A DNA stretch of 64,000 nucleotides. It comes from Schlegelella_A sp038231215 (GTDB taxonomy: Bacteria; Pseudomonadota; Gammaproteobacteria; Burkholderiales; Burkholderiaceae_C). The stretch is from contig JBBRLS010000001.1 of assembly GCA_038231215.1 (NCBI GenBank), forward strand, positions 62,001-126,000. The letters run 5' to 3'. The position numbers were made by a program, and so were the translations under genes. Below the pieces are notes generated by a model. The model ran no database searches, was not told the origin of the DNA, and saw only the letters and a list, made by a program, of their open reading frames with translations. Every line of letters starts with the position of its first letter. Position 1 is the first letter of the stretch. This document shows, piece by piece, positions 16,923-25,596 of the stretch.

Positions 16923-18745
16923 CTGCGACGAGCGCTCCCGCCGACACGCCGGCTCCGGTCGAGGCGCCGCTCGACGGCTTTGCGCTGCTGCGCGACCAGG
17001 TGCGCGGCATCTTCGCCTTCAATCGCACCACGCTGGCCGGCCACTTCGTCGGCGCCCTCGTCGTCCTGCTCATGTTCGCGAGCGCAGCGCCGCGTTCGCT
17101 CCTGCTCGGCTGGGGTCTGGTGTTCACCGTGGTCTGGCTGCTGCGCGTCTGGCTGGCGCTGCGCTTCGCCCACCACGAGCCGAAGCGGGTGGAGCGATGG
17201 CATTCGCGGCTGCGCATCTGGCGCGCCGGCGTGCTCGGCTCGGGAGTGCTCTGGGGCGCTGCGGGCTGGCTTTTCTTCGGCTATGGCGACGAGCCGCAGC
17301 AGATGGCGCTGGTGCTCGTCGTCTTCACCTTCTGCGTCGCTTCGGTGCCCATCTTGGCGCCGCAGTTCGCGGTCTTCGTCGTCTTCGTGATGCTCGTGTT
17401 CGCGCCGGCGATTGCCGCCGTGGCGATTCAACTCCAGGGACTGAGCTGGCCGCTGGCCATCGTCATGACGACGGCGATGGGCATGATCGTGCTGCTCGGC
17501 CGCAACTATCGCGAGTCCTTCGATCGCGTCATCGCCTTGAAGCTTCGCACCGAGGCGCTCGCCGAGCAGCTGCGTGCGGAAAAGGCCGTCGCCGACGCGG
17601 CGCGTCACGAGGCCGAAGTAGCCAACCGTGCGAAGACGCAGTTCTTTACCGCCGCCAGCCACGACCTGCGCCAGCCGCTGCACGCGATGGGCCTGTTCGC
17701 CGAGGCATTGCGCCAGCGCACGCACGAGCCCGAGGTGGCGCATCTCGTCAACAGCATCAACGAATCGGTCGATGCGCTCGAGGGACTTTTCTCCGAGCTG
17801 CTCGACATCACGCGCATCGACAGCGGTGGCGTCGAGGTCAATCCGGAAAGCTTCAGCGTCGGCGAGATCTTTCGCAAGCTCCGCCTGCACTTCGAGCCGG
17901 CGGCGTTCGAGAAAGGGCTGGGCTTGCGCTTTCGCGGCGGCCGGCACGTGGCGCTGGCCGATCCGCTGCTCGTCGAGCGCGTCCTGCGCAACCTGCTCTC
18001 CAACGCGATCCGCTACACCATCGACGGCTCGGTGCTGGTCAGCGCGCGGCGCTGCGGCGAAGTCGTTCGCCTGCAGGTGTGGGACACCGGCCCGGGCATC
18101 CGCGAGGACGAGCGGGTTCGCGTCTTCGAGGAGTTCTACCAGTTGCCCGGAACGCCGAGTGCCGCGCTCGGCGAGCAGAAGAAAGGACTCGGCCTCGGCC
18201 TGGCCATCGTCAAGCGCCTCGCCGCGCTCATGGGGGCGCCCATCGCGCTGCGCTCGGAAGTGGGCCGCGGCTGTGTCTTCACGCTCGAGCTGCCGGTCGG
18301 CAAGGCGCCGCGCGCGGGTGCGCAGGCGCAGCCCGGCAAGGCGCCCCTCGGCCTGACGCTCGACGGCAAGCTGATCGTCATCGTCGAGGACGAGCCGGCG
18401 GTGCGCCAGGGACTCGAGGTGCTGTTGCGCGGCTGGGGGGCGGCGATCGAGGCCTTCGAGAGCGTCGCCGCCGTGCGCAACTGGGCGTCGGCGAGAGATC
18501 CGGCAGCGGTGCGCCCGGCGCTCGTCATCGCCGACTACCGGCTCGAGCAGGGCGAGACAGGGGTGGCCGCGATCGACGCCTTGCGAGAGCGCTTCGGCCA
18601 CAAGCTGCCGGCCATCGTCGTCACCGGCAGCAGCATGACCGGGCACGACAAGGAAGCACAGGAGCACGACTTCCATCTGCTCATCAAGCCGGTGCTGCCG
18701 AACAAGCTGCGCGCGATGATCGCGTTCAAGCTGGCCAAACGCTGA
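16895..18745 (+). CDS. Hybrid sensor histidine kinase with C-terminal receiver
   Basis: 616 aa. About six membrane helices lie in residues 35-200, followed by a short coiled coil, a HisKA domain with AASHDLRQPLHAMG (phospho-histidine H256), and a HATPase_c domain with the N box LLSNAIRYT, G1 DTGPGI and G2 GLGLGLAIVKRLA. A receiver domain follows with phospho-acceptor D547 (LVIADYRLEQG) and the late lysine (LLIKPVLPNK). There is no periplasmic sensory domain, so it may sense something in or at the membrane. ATG 16895 lies inside the response-regulator gene; the longer open frame upstream is a shadow of genes 5'. A palindromic repeat follows the stop. Confidence 0.88.
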   Translation: MGTASPVILTATSAPADTPAPVEAPLDGFALLRDQVRGIFAFNRTTLAGHFVGALVVLLMFASAAPRSLLLGWGLVFTVVWLLRVWLALRFAHHEPKRVERWHSRLRIWRAGVLGSGVLWGAAGWLFFGYGDEPQQMALVLVVFTFCVASVPILAPQFAVFVVFVMLVFAPAIAAVAIQLQGLSWPLAIVMTTAMGMIVLLGRNYRESFDRVIALKLRTEALAEQLRAEKAVADAARHEAEVANRAKTQFFTAASHDLRQPLHAMGLFAEALRQRTHEPEVAHLVNSINESVDALEGLFSELLDITRIDSGGVEVNPESFSVGEIFRKLRLHFEPAAFEKGLGLRFRGGRHVALADPLLVERVLRNLLSNAIRYTIDGSVLVSARRCGEVVRLQVWDTGPGIREDERVRVFEEFYQLPGTPSAALGEQKKGLGLGLAIVKRLAALMGAPIALRSEVGRGCVFTLELPVGKAPRAGAQAQPGKAPLGLTLDGKLIVIVEDEPAVRQGLEVLLRGWGAAIEAFESVAAVRNWASARDPAAVRPALVIADYRLEQGETGVAAIDALRERFGHKLPAIVVTGSSMTGHDKEAQEHDFHLLIKPVLPNKLRAMIAFKLAKR

Positions 18746-18757
18746 AACGCGGCGCCT

Positions 18758-18820
18758 GTCATCCTGAGCGTAGCGAAGGATCTCGGCAGCCGCGAGATCC
18801 TTCACTTCGTTCAGGATGAC
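18758..18820. repeat. Dispersed palindromic repeat, copy 2 (overlaps scpA 3' end)
   Basis: Left arm GTCATCCTGAGCGTAGCGAA with GGATCTCG; right arm CGAGATCCTTCACTTCGTTC with AGGATGAC; 5-nt centre GCAGC. It is a near-perfect long hairpin. The right arm contains the scpA stop codon, so the last two serines and the stop of ScpA come from the repeat. Confidence 0.8.
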
Positions 18821-19665
18821 GGCGTCGATTGGTACGCCAGCCGCACGTAGATCGGCGCGAACGCTTCGGCCTGCGTGACCTCGATCAGGTGCTCGCGGGC
18901 CAGCTCGAGGAGGGCGATGAAGGTGACGACGAGAACCTGCGGGCCGCGCTCGGCGTCGAACAGTTCCTCGAAGGTCGCGAAGCGGCGGCCGCTCAAGCCG
19001 CGCAGCAGGAGGCTCATGTGCTCGCGCACGCTGAGCTGCTGGCGCGAGATGCGGTGGTGCTGGGTCAGGCTGGCGCGCCGCATGAGCTCGGCCCAGGCTT
19101 CGCGCAGGTCGGCTGCGGAGACCTCGGGCAGGCGCAATGCCAGCGTGTCGTCAACGGCGACCTGCGCACGCAGGAAGTCGCGACCGAGCAAAGGCACCGC
19201 GTCGAGCCGCGCTGCGGCGAGCTTCATCTGCTCGTACTCGACAAGGCGGCGCACCAGCTCGGCACGCGGGTCCTCGGCCTCCTTGCCGTCGGCCATCTTC
19301 CTCGGCGGCAGCAACATGCGCGACTTGATCTCGATCAGCATCGCCGCCATCAGCAGGTAGTCGCTCGCCAGCTCGAGGTTGGTGCGGCGGATCTGCTCGA
19401 TGTAGGCGAGGTACTGCCGCGTCACGCTCGCCATCGGGATGTCGAGGATGTTGAAGTTCTGCTTCCGGATCAGGTAGAGCAGCAGATCCAGCGGCCCTTC
19501 GAAGGCCTCGAGGAAGACCTCGAGCGCGTCGGGCGGGATGTAGAGATCGGTTGGCAACGCGAACAGCGGCTCGCCGTAGAGACGGGCGACGGCGATGCCG
19601 TCGACGGCATCGGTGGCCATCGTCACGGCTGCCGCCTCGGCCTCGGCGGCCGTGAATGCGCTCAT
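18811..19665 (-). CDS. scpA: Segregation and condensation protein A
   Basis: 284 aa kleisin subunit of the SMC-ScpAB condensin complex. Seen: the N-terminal winged segment with FEGPLDLLLYLIRKQNFNILDIPM, LELASDYLLMAAMLIEIKSRMLLP and the helical C-terminal part, all hallmarks of ScpA. It binds SMC head domains and ScpB in chromosome organisation. ATG 19665 is chosen because residues upstream in the open frame are unlike the family. The protein ends ...TPSS, where the two serines and the stop are encoded by a palindromic repeat arm. scpB is not adjacent. Confidence 0.9.
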   Translation of the reverse strand: MSAFTAAEAEAAAVTMATDAVDGIAVARLYGEPLFALPTDLYIPPDALEVFLEAFEGPLDLLLYLIRKQNFNILDIPMASVTRQYLAYIEQIRRTNLELASDYLLMAAMLIEIKSRMLLPPRKMADGKEAEDPRAELVRRLVEYEQMKLAAARLDAVPLLGRDFLRAQVAVDDTLALRLPEVSAADLREAWAELMRRASLTQHHRISRQQLSVREHMSLLLRGLSGRRFATFEELFDAERGPQVLVVTFIALLELAREHLIEVTQAEAFAPIYVRLAYQSTPSS

Positions 19666-19693
19666 CGTCGGGGGTCGCGAACGGGCTGGCCGG

Positions 19694-19897
19694 TCAGCGC
19701 TGCCGCGTCTGGTAGACGTAGGGCTGCTGCGGCACGTTGGCGTCGTCGAAGTTGGCTTCGGCGACCGCATCGACGCGCCGATCCCAGAGCAGCGACCGGC
19801 CGCGCCGTTGCTCGTCCTCGAGCGAAGGCCGCTTGGCCTTCAGGGTCTCGATGAACGAGGTGACGTCGGAGGTGTAAGGCTTCCAGAACCAGGGCAT
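19694..19897 (-). CDS. DUF3460 family small protein
   Basis: 67 aa. The pattern SDVTSFIETLKAKRPSLEDE followed by QRRGRSLLWD and a tail PQQPYVYQ is the DUF3460 family, small betaproteobacterial proteins of unknown function usually found just before scpA. It starts with ATG 19897 and ends 28 nt before scpA on the same strand, consistent with one transcript. No signal peptide or membrane segment. Confidence 0.85.
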   Translation of the reverse strand: MPWFWKPYTSDVTSFIETLKAKRPSLEDEQRRGRSLLWDRRVDAVAEANFDDANVPQQPYVYQTRQR

Positions 19898-19995
19898 GGG
19901 ATGCTGAGCGCGATAAAGACCGGGAGTCTAGCGGGCGTGCGCTGTGGCGCCGGCGGGGCCGTCGCCTGCCCGAGCGTGCCGTGTGGGTCCGGGCC

Positions 19996-20667
19996 TCAGG
20001 CCTCGACCCGCCGCAGGTCCTGGCCGTCGCGCAGAAAGCCGTTCGGCTGGCCGACGATCCAGCGTGCCAGATCGTCGAGGCGGGCGGTGCCGACCTCGAA
20101 GGCGGGGAAGCGCACGGTCACGGTCTCGAAGCCTTCGAGGTTGGCGATCTGGAACTGGATCCAGCCGCTGTCGTGGTCGGGGCTCAGCCGCACCGAGCCG
20201 TGGAAGTCGGCGACGAACTCGAAGCGCTTCTGCAGAAAGCGCCCGTCTTCGGGGTCATAGTGCGACTCGTCGTGGAACTCGATGCCGCACTGCGCGAGGC
20301 GCGCCTCGACCTTGGCGATCTCCGGCGGAAAGTCCTTGGCCACGGTGACGCGTTGACCGGTGCGCAGGTCGAAGCTGAGCACGACGTGGTCGAAGACCTC
20401 GGCGCCGCGGTGCCGCTTCATACGCGAATCGGCGCGAAAGTGACCGAGCTTCAGGTCGCGGAAGACGTTGCGCGCGTCGAAGCGGAACACCGCCTTCGAG
20501 GCCGGCTGCAGGACGTTGAGTTGCTGCGCCAGCGACACGAAGTAGCGCGCCGCCGACTGGCAGGCCGAGTCGACGACGAGCGCATTGCGCTCCAGCGCGG
20601 CGCTGTCCACGCTCAGTTTTGCGCGCGCGGCTTCGGCCTGACGCTTCAAATCGTCGAGATATCCCAC
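19996..20667 (-). CDS. Conserved-looking hypothetical protein
   Basis: 223 aa, GTG start at 20667. I do not recognise the family. The N-terminus is a charged helix (DDLKRQAEAARAKLSVD), the middle is soluble alpha/beta, and there is no signal peptide, membrane segment or known catalytic motif. Codon use and GC match the neighbours, so it is a real gene. It precedes the DUF3460 gene and scpA on the same strand with a 98-nt gap. Confidence 0.7.
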   Translation of the reverse strand: MGYLDDLKRQAEAARAKLSVDSAALERNALVVDSACQSAARYFVSLAQQLNVLQPASKAVFRFDARNVFRDLKLGHFRADSRMKRHRGAEVFDHVVLSFDLRTGQRVTVAKDFPPEIAKVEARLAQCGIEFHDESHYDPEDGRFLQKRFEFVADFHGSVRLSPDHDSGWIQFQIANLEGFETVTVRFPAFEVGTARLDDLARWIVGQPNGFLRDGQDLRRVEA

Positions 20668-20723
20668 GGCCCTTTTTCCCTCGGGAGTGAGGATAGCTCA
20701 CACCACCTTCGGGCCGACTCTCC

Positions 20724-20793
20724 GTCATCCTGAGTGAAGCGAAGGATGACGGCGCGACGAGAGAGCGAGACCCTTCGCTCCGCTCGGGATGAC
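20724..20793. repeat. Dispersed palindromic repeat, copy 3 (overlaps sulP 3' end)
   Basis: Left arm CGTCATCCTGAGTGAAGCGA with AGGATGACG; right arm CCTTCGCTCCGCTCGGGATGAC. The whole element is read as the last ~22 codons and stop of the minus-strand sulP gene. It carries an extra internal palindrome (CGTCATCC...GGATGACG) in its left half. Confidence 0.75.
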
Positions 20794-22533
20794 AAGGCCA
20801 GGATCGGCCGCCAGCGCCGCGAGGGCCGACTCGCGGTCGACGAAGAGGTTGTCGACGCCGAGCGTCACGACGAGGCCCGACTGGCGCATCGCCGCCAGCG
20901 GCTGCTCGTTGAGGCCGGCGACGACGAGGCGGACGTGCGCCCGGTCGAGCACGCGATGGACGTTCTCGAAGGCGCTGAGGCCGGACGCGTCGATCGAGAC
21001 GAGCTGGCGCGCGTCGAACACGAGCGTGCGCGTGCCCGGCGGCAATTCGTCGGGCAGTGCCTCGAGCTTGGCGACGGCGGCGAAGAACAGCGGACCGTAG
21101 AGGCGGTAGACGGCGATGCCCTCGCCGACGCCAGCCGGCGCCTCGTCTCGCTCGACGCGAAACAGCGCGCCCATGCGGTAAACGAAGACGATGCAGGCGA
21201 TCGCCAGGCCGACCTCCATTGCCACGGTGAGGTCGACCATGACGGTGAGCAGAAACGTGCCGATCAGCTTGGCACGGTATTCGAGCGAGAACGCGCCGAT
21301 GCGCCGGAACTCGCGCCACTCGCCCATGTTCCAGGCGACGAAGAAGAGCACGCCCGCCAGCACCGCGAGCGGCACGCTGGCGGCGAGCGGCGCCGCGAGG
21401 AGAACGATGAGGAGCAGCGTGATCGCGTGGACGAGGCCGGCCACCGGGCTGGTCGCGCCGGCGCGCAGGTTGGTGACGGTGCGGGCAATCGTGCCGGTGG
21501 CCGGGATGCCGCCGAAGAATGGCGCGACGATGTTGGCGATGCCCTGCGCCATCAGCTCCTGGTTCGGATCGTGGCGCTTTTGCGTCGACATGCCATCGGC
21601 GACGCGCGCGCAAAGTAGCGACTCGACGGCACCGAGCAGGGCGATCGTCACTGTCGGCACGAACAGCCGCTGCACGTTGGCCCAGTCGAAGTCGGGCCAG
21701 ACGAAGGCGGGCAGCGCTTGCGGGATGCCGCCGAAGCGCGTGCCTATCGTCGCCACCGGCCAATGAAGGAAGTACGCCAGCGCAGACAGCGTGACCAGCG
21801 CGACGATCGGTCCCGGCACCCGAGTGGCGATGCGGATGGCGCGGCGTGCCCCCTCGGACGCGATCCCGGCGTGGGACTGCCCCGGCATGGCGGACTGAAT
21901 CGAAATCGCCGGAAACGCCGCCATGCGAGCCCACAACAGCAGGCCGAGAAAGCAGGCCAGACCGAGACCGAGGGCGTACGGGTTGAACTCGCGCGCATGC
22001 AACGCCAGCGCCTTGATCTGGGCAAAAAAATCGGCGGGCAGCGGACCCAGCTCGAGACCGAGCAGGTCCTTGAGCTGCGAAACCGCGATCAACACGGCGA
22101 TGCCGTTGGTGAAGCCGATGACGATCGAGATCGGGATCAAGCGCACCAGCGCCCCGAGCTTGAGCCAGCCTAGCGCCAGCAGCAAGACGCCGGCCAGCAC
22201 CGTCGCGATGAGCAGGTTGGCGACGCCGTAGCTCTGGACGATGCCGTAGACGATGACGATGAAGGCGCCGGCCGGGCCGCCGATCTGCACGTTCGAGCCG
22301 CCGAGCGCCGAGATCAGGAAGCCGGCGATGATGGCGGTGAAGATGCCCTGCTCGGGCTTGACGCCGCTGGCGATCGCGAAGGCCATCGCCAGCGGCAGGG
22401 CGACGATGCCGACCGTGAGGCCGGCGCCGCAGTCGGCGGCGAAGCGCTGCTTGTCGTAGCGGGAGAGCGAGTCGAGGAGGCGCGGCCTGAAGTGGTGGAG
22501 CCTGCCGAGCAGGCGGCTGGCCGCGGAACTCAC
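20725..22533 (-). CDS. SulP-family anion transporter with STAS domain
   Basis: 602 aa. The N-terminal sulfate-transporter domain has about 10-12 membrane helices, with the SulP signature around DCGAGLTVGIVALPLAMAFA and GGSNVQIGGPAGAFIVIVYG. The C-terminal STAS domain shows TLVFDARQLVSIDASGLSAF. Family members carry sulfate, bicarbonate, C4-dicarboxylates or molybdate; the substrate is not decidable here. GTG 22533 is taken as the start because it forms a GTGA overlap with the upstream kdoO stop. The final ~22 residues (VIPSGAKGLALSS...) are translated from a palindromic repeat, replacing the native C-terminus. Confidence 0.85.
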   Translation of the reverse strand: MSSAASRLLGRLHHFRPRLLDSLSRYDKQRFAADCGAGLTVGIVALPLAMAFAIASGVKPEQGIFTAIIAGFLISALGGSNVQIGGPAGAFIVIVYGIVQSYGVANLLIATVLAGVLLLALGWLKLGALVRLIPISIVIGFTNGIAVLIAVSQLKDLLGLELGPLPADFFAQIKALALHAREFNPYALGLGLACFLGLLLWARMAAFPAISIQSAMPGQSHAGIASEGARRAIRIATRVPGPIVALVTLSALAYFLHWPVATIGTRFGGIPQALPAFVWPDFDWANVQRLFVPTVTIALLGAVESLLCARVADGMSTQKRHDPNQELMAQGIANIVAPFFGGIPATGTIARTVTNLRAGATSPVAGLVHAITLLLIVLLAAPLAASVPLAVLAGVLFFVAWNMGEWREFRRIGAFSLEYRAKLIGTFLLTVMVDLTVAMEVGLAIACIVFVYRMGALFRVERDEAPAGVGEGIAVYRLYGPLFFAAVAKLEALPDELPPGTRTLVFDARQLVSIDASGLSAFENVHRVLDRAHVRLVVAGLNEQPLAAMRQSGLVVTLGVDNLFVDRESALAALAADPGLVIPSGAKGLALSSRRHPSLHSG

Positions 22534-23411
22534 GTCAGCAGTGCGCGGCCGGAGAGCCGCTCGAGGATGGCGAGCGGCGCGGTCTCGGGGTGGGCCAGGT
22601 CCGCAGCGTCGAGATAGAAAGTCTGCTCGATCATGTGCTGGCCGCCCATCGCCGCATGCAGCACCTGGTCGCTGTAGCAGACCCAGGTCGTGCCCGGCGC
22701 AAAGTCGACGGCCTGCTGCGGCGAGGCCCGCTGGAACTCGAGATCGGCCTTGGCTCGGTCGTGCAGGTGCAGCATCAGGTGGTCGTAGCCGGTGCGGCGT
22801 CGCTTGGTGATGCCGAGCACGGCGAGCAGCCATGCCGCGCCGGGCAAGGGCTTGCCGATCGCGCCGAGATAGCGGCGCGCATGCGCCTCGAAGGGCTCGC
22901 CGACACGCCAGCGGCGCGGCTCGCAGTTCGGGTTGACGTTGCAGAAGACGCGCAACAGGCGCGTGCCGCGCATCGGGTTCGACGGGAAGGCGTCGACGTG
23001 CAGGCGCGTGTCGTCCTGGCGCCAGCTGCGCATGCGGCCGGCGACGTCGGTCGGCCGAAACGACGTGTTGCCGCGGCGCAGCTTGCCGCGGTAGCGCGGA
23101 AAGAGGCGCAAGGCGAAGGCTTCACTCTGCTCGGCATAGCGCACGATCATGCGCCTCAGCGCGTCGAGGTCGACTGGCGCGCCGGAGGCGCCGCGTAATT
23201 CGCCCGCCGGCCAGCGCACGGAGATGTTCTTGGCCTTGGCGTCGGCCCAGCGCGGGTCGAGGAAGCGTCGTTCGGTTTCGGCGAGCGCGAAGGGCAGATG
23301 CGGGAAGGCGAGGACGTGGCCGCTCTCGACCGTTGCCTCGACGCCGTGCGTCGCGCCGCGCTCGTCCCAAGTGTCGTCGGGATATTCGCGGACGACGGCG
23401 TCGGCGCTCAT
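22530..23411 (-). CDS. kdoO: Kdo 3-hydroxylase (Fe(II)/2-oxoglutarate dioxygenase)
   Basis: 293 aa, Kdo_hydroxylase family. It converts Kdo to D-glycero-D-talo-octulosonic acid (Ko) in the lipopolysaccharide inner core. Seen: ALAETERRFLDPRWADAKAK, RLHVDAFPSNPMRGTRLLRV (HxD iron ligands), NVNPNCEPRRWRVGEPFE and QRASPQQAVDFAPGTTWVCY with SDQVLHAAMGGQ (distal His). ATG 23411 is chosen on the family-like start and lies 10 nt after the metG stop. It is co-transcribed between metG and sulP. I recall this family as frequent in Burkholderia and relatives. Confidence 0.85.
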   Translation of the reverse strand: MSADAVVREYPDDTWDERGATHGVEATVESGHVLAFPHLPFALAETERRFLDPRWADAKAKNISVRWPAGELRGASGAPVDLDALRRMIVRYAEQSEAFALRLFPRYRGKLRRGNTSFRPTDVAGRMRSWRQDDTRLHVDAFPSNPMRGTRLLRVFCNVNPNCEPRRWRVGEPFEAHARRYLGAIGKPLPGAAWLLAVLGITKRRRTGYDHLMLHLHDRAKADLEFQRASPQQAVDFAPGTTWVCYSDQVLHAAMGGQHMIEQTFYLDAADLAHPETAPLAILERLSGRALLT

Positions 23412-23421
23412 GCGGATCGGA

Positions 23422-25509
23422 TCAACGGATGCGCAGGCCCGGCACGGCACCCGCGTGCGGCTCGAGGATGAAGAGACCCGGATGCGATTTCTCGTCGGTG
23501 TGCGACGCGGCGAGCACCATGCCTTCGCTCAGGCCGAACTTCATCTTGCGCGGCGCCAGGTTGGCGACCATCACGGTCAGCTTGCCGACCAGCTGCTCGG
23601 GCGAATACGCCGACTGGATGCCGCTGAAAACGGTGCGCGTCTTCGCCTCGCCCACATCGAGCGTGAGGCGCAACAGCTTGGTCGAGCCTTCGACCTTTTC
23701 GCAGGCGACGACCTTCGCGATGCGCAGGTCGAGCTTGGCGAAGTCGTCGATCGTGATGGTGGGCGCGATGGCTTCGCCGCCGGGCAGGGAAAGGGTGATC
23801 GCATCGGGCGATGCACTGGCTGCTTCGGGCGAAGGCTCGAAGAGCTGGCCCAGCTTGACCGGGTCGACGCGCTGCATCAGGTGCTGGTAGGGCGCGACGT
23901 GCGTGGGCAGCACGTCGGCGTCGCTCCAGACGAAGCCGCGGCCAAGCCCGAACAGTTCGCGGGCGACGCGACGCGCGAGCGCCGGCAGCACCGGCGCGAG
24001 CAGCACCGACAGCAGCTTGAAGCCGTGCAGGGCGCGCGAGCAGACGTCCTGCAGTTCGGCGCGGCGCGCATCGTCCTTGGCCAGCAGCCACGGTTGCGCC
24101 GCGTCGAAGGCGGCGTTGATGCGGTCGGCGGCGGCCATGACGTCGCGCAGCGCCTTGCCGAACTCGCGCGCTTCGTAGCTCTCCTTGACGGCGAAGGCTG
24201 TGGCGCGCGCGCCTTCTTGCAAGGATGCGATATCGCCGGCGAAGCGCAGCTCGCCGGAGAAACGCTTGTTGATGAAGTTCGCGGCCCGGCTGGCGATGTT
24301 GACGTACTTGCCGACGAGGTCGCTGTTGATGCGCGCGACGAAGTCCTCTGGATTGAATTCGATGTCCTCGACGTGCGAGTTCAGCTTGGCGGCGATGTAG
24401 TAGCGCAGCCACTCGGCGTCGAGGCCCAGCTCGAGATAGCGAAGAGGCGACAAGCCCGTGCCGCGACTCTTGCTCATCTTCTCGCCGCCGCCGACCGTGA
24501 TGAAGCCATGCACGTAGATGCGATCGGGCGCCCTGCGGCCGCTGAAGTGCAGCATCGCCGGCCAGAACAGGGTGTGGAAGTAGATGATGTCCTTGCCGAT
24601 GAAATGAATCTGCTCGACATTCGGGTCGGCCATGAACTCGTCGAACGAACGCGGCTCGCCTTTGGCTTTCGCGCCACCTTTGTCGAAGTAGTTCTTGAGC
24701 GACGCGAGATAGCCCACCGGCGCATCGAGCCAGACGTAGAAGTACTTGCCGGGCGCGTCGGGGATCTCGATGCCGAAGTAGGGCGCGTCGCGGCTGATGT
24801 CCCAGTCGGCCAGGCCGCCGTGGCCGTGCTCGTCGACCTTGAACCACTCGCTGATCTTGTTCAGCACCTCGGGTTGCAGGCGGCCGGGTTCGTGCGTCCA
24901 GCCCTTCAGGTACTCGAGGCATCGCTGCGACGAGAGCTGGAAGAAGAAGTGCTCGCTCGACTTCAGCACCGGCGCCGCGCCGCTCAGCGCCGAGTACGGA
25001 TTCTTCAGGTCGGTGGGTGTGTAGACCGAGCCGCAGACCTCGCAGTTGTCGCCGTACTGATCCCTGGCGCCGCACACCGGACACTCGCCCTTGATGTAGC
25101 GGTCGGCCAGGAACATCGCCTTCACCGGGTCGAAGAACTGCTCGACGCTCTTCACCGAGATCAGGCCTTCCTTCCTCAGATGGCGGTAGATGTCCTGGGC
25201 GAGCGCATGGTTCTCCGCACCGTCGGTCGAATGCCAGTTGTCGAACCCGATGTGAAAGCCTTCGAGGTGCCGGGCCCGGCCGGCGGCGATCTCGGTGACG
25301 AACTGCTGCGGCGTCTTGCCCGCCTTGTCGGCGGCGATCATGATCGCTGCGCCATGCGCGTCGTCGGCGCAGACGAAGTGCACTTCGTGGCCCTGCATGC
25401 GCTGGAAGCGGACCCAGATGTCGGCCTGGATGTACTCCATCATGTGGCCGAGGTGGAACGGCGCGTTCGCGTAAGGCAGCGCGGTGGTGACGAAGAGCTT
25501 GCGGGGCAT
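23422..25509 (-). CDS. metG: Methionyl-tRNA synthetase
   Basis: 695 aa, the long MetG form. Class I synthetase core: HIGH-box as PFHLGHMMEYIQADI (about residues 16-30), zinc knuckle CPVCGARDQYGDNCEVCGSVY, and KMSKS in GGGEKMSKSRGTGLSPL. The C-terminal dimerising tRNA-binding domain (IDDFAKLDLRIAKVVACEKV...) is intact. It charges initiator and elongator tRNA-Met. ATG 25509 is divergent from mrp across 87 nt. Confidence 0.96.
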   Translation of the reverse strand: MPRKLFVTTALPYANAPFHLGHMMEYIQADIWVRFQRMQGHEVHFVCADDAHGAAIMIAADKAGKTPQQFVTEIAAGRARHLEGFHIGFDNWHSTDGAENHALAQDIYRHLRKEGLISVKSVEQFFDPVKAMFLADRYIKGECPVCGARDQYGDNCEVCGSVYTPTDLKNPYSALSGAAPVLKSSEHFFFQLSSQRCLEYLKGWTHEPGRLQPEVLNKISEWFKVDEHGHGGLADWDISRDAPYFGIEIPDAPGKYFYVWLDAPVGYLASLKNYFDKGGAKAKGEPRSFDEFMADPNVEQIHFIGKDIIYFHTLFWPAMLHFSGRRAPDRIYVHGFITVGGGEKMSKSRGTGLSPLRYLELGLDAEWLRYYIAAKLNSHVEDIEFNPEDFVARINSDLVGKYVNIASRAANFINKRFSGELRFAGDIASLQEGARATAFAVKESYEAREFGKALRDVMAAADRINAAFDAAQPWLLAKDDARRAELQDVCSRALHGFKLLSVLLAPVLPALARRVARELFGLGRGFVWSDADVLPTHVAPYQHLMQRVDPVKLGQLFEPSPEAASASPDAITLSLPGGEAIAPTITIDDFAKLDLRIAKVVACEKVEGSTKLLRLTLDVGEAKTRTVFSGIQSAYSPEQLVGKLTVMVANLAPRKMKFGLSEGMVLAASHTDEKSHPGLFILEPHAGAVPGLRIR

Positions 25510-25596
25510 GAGGCAACGTGGAAGCGAGCCGGGGATTCTAGGAGGCCGGCCATCCGGAAGCTGCCAGAATGCGCGCGTCCCTCGCTGCCCGACGCC

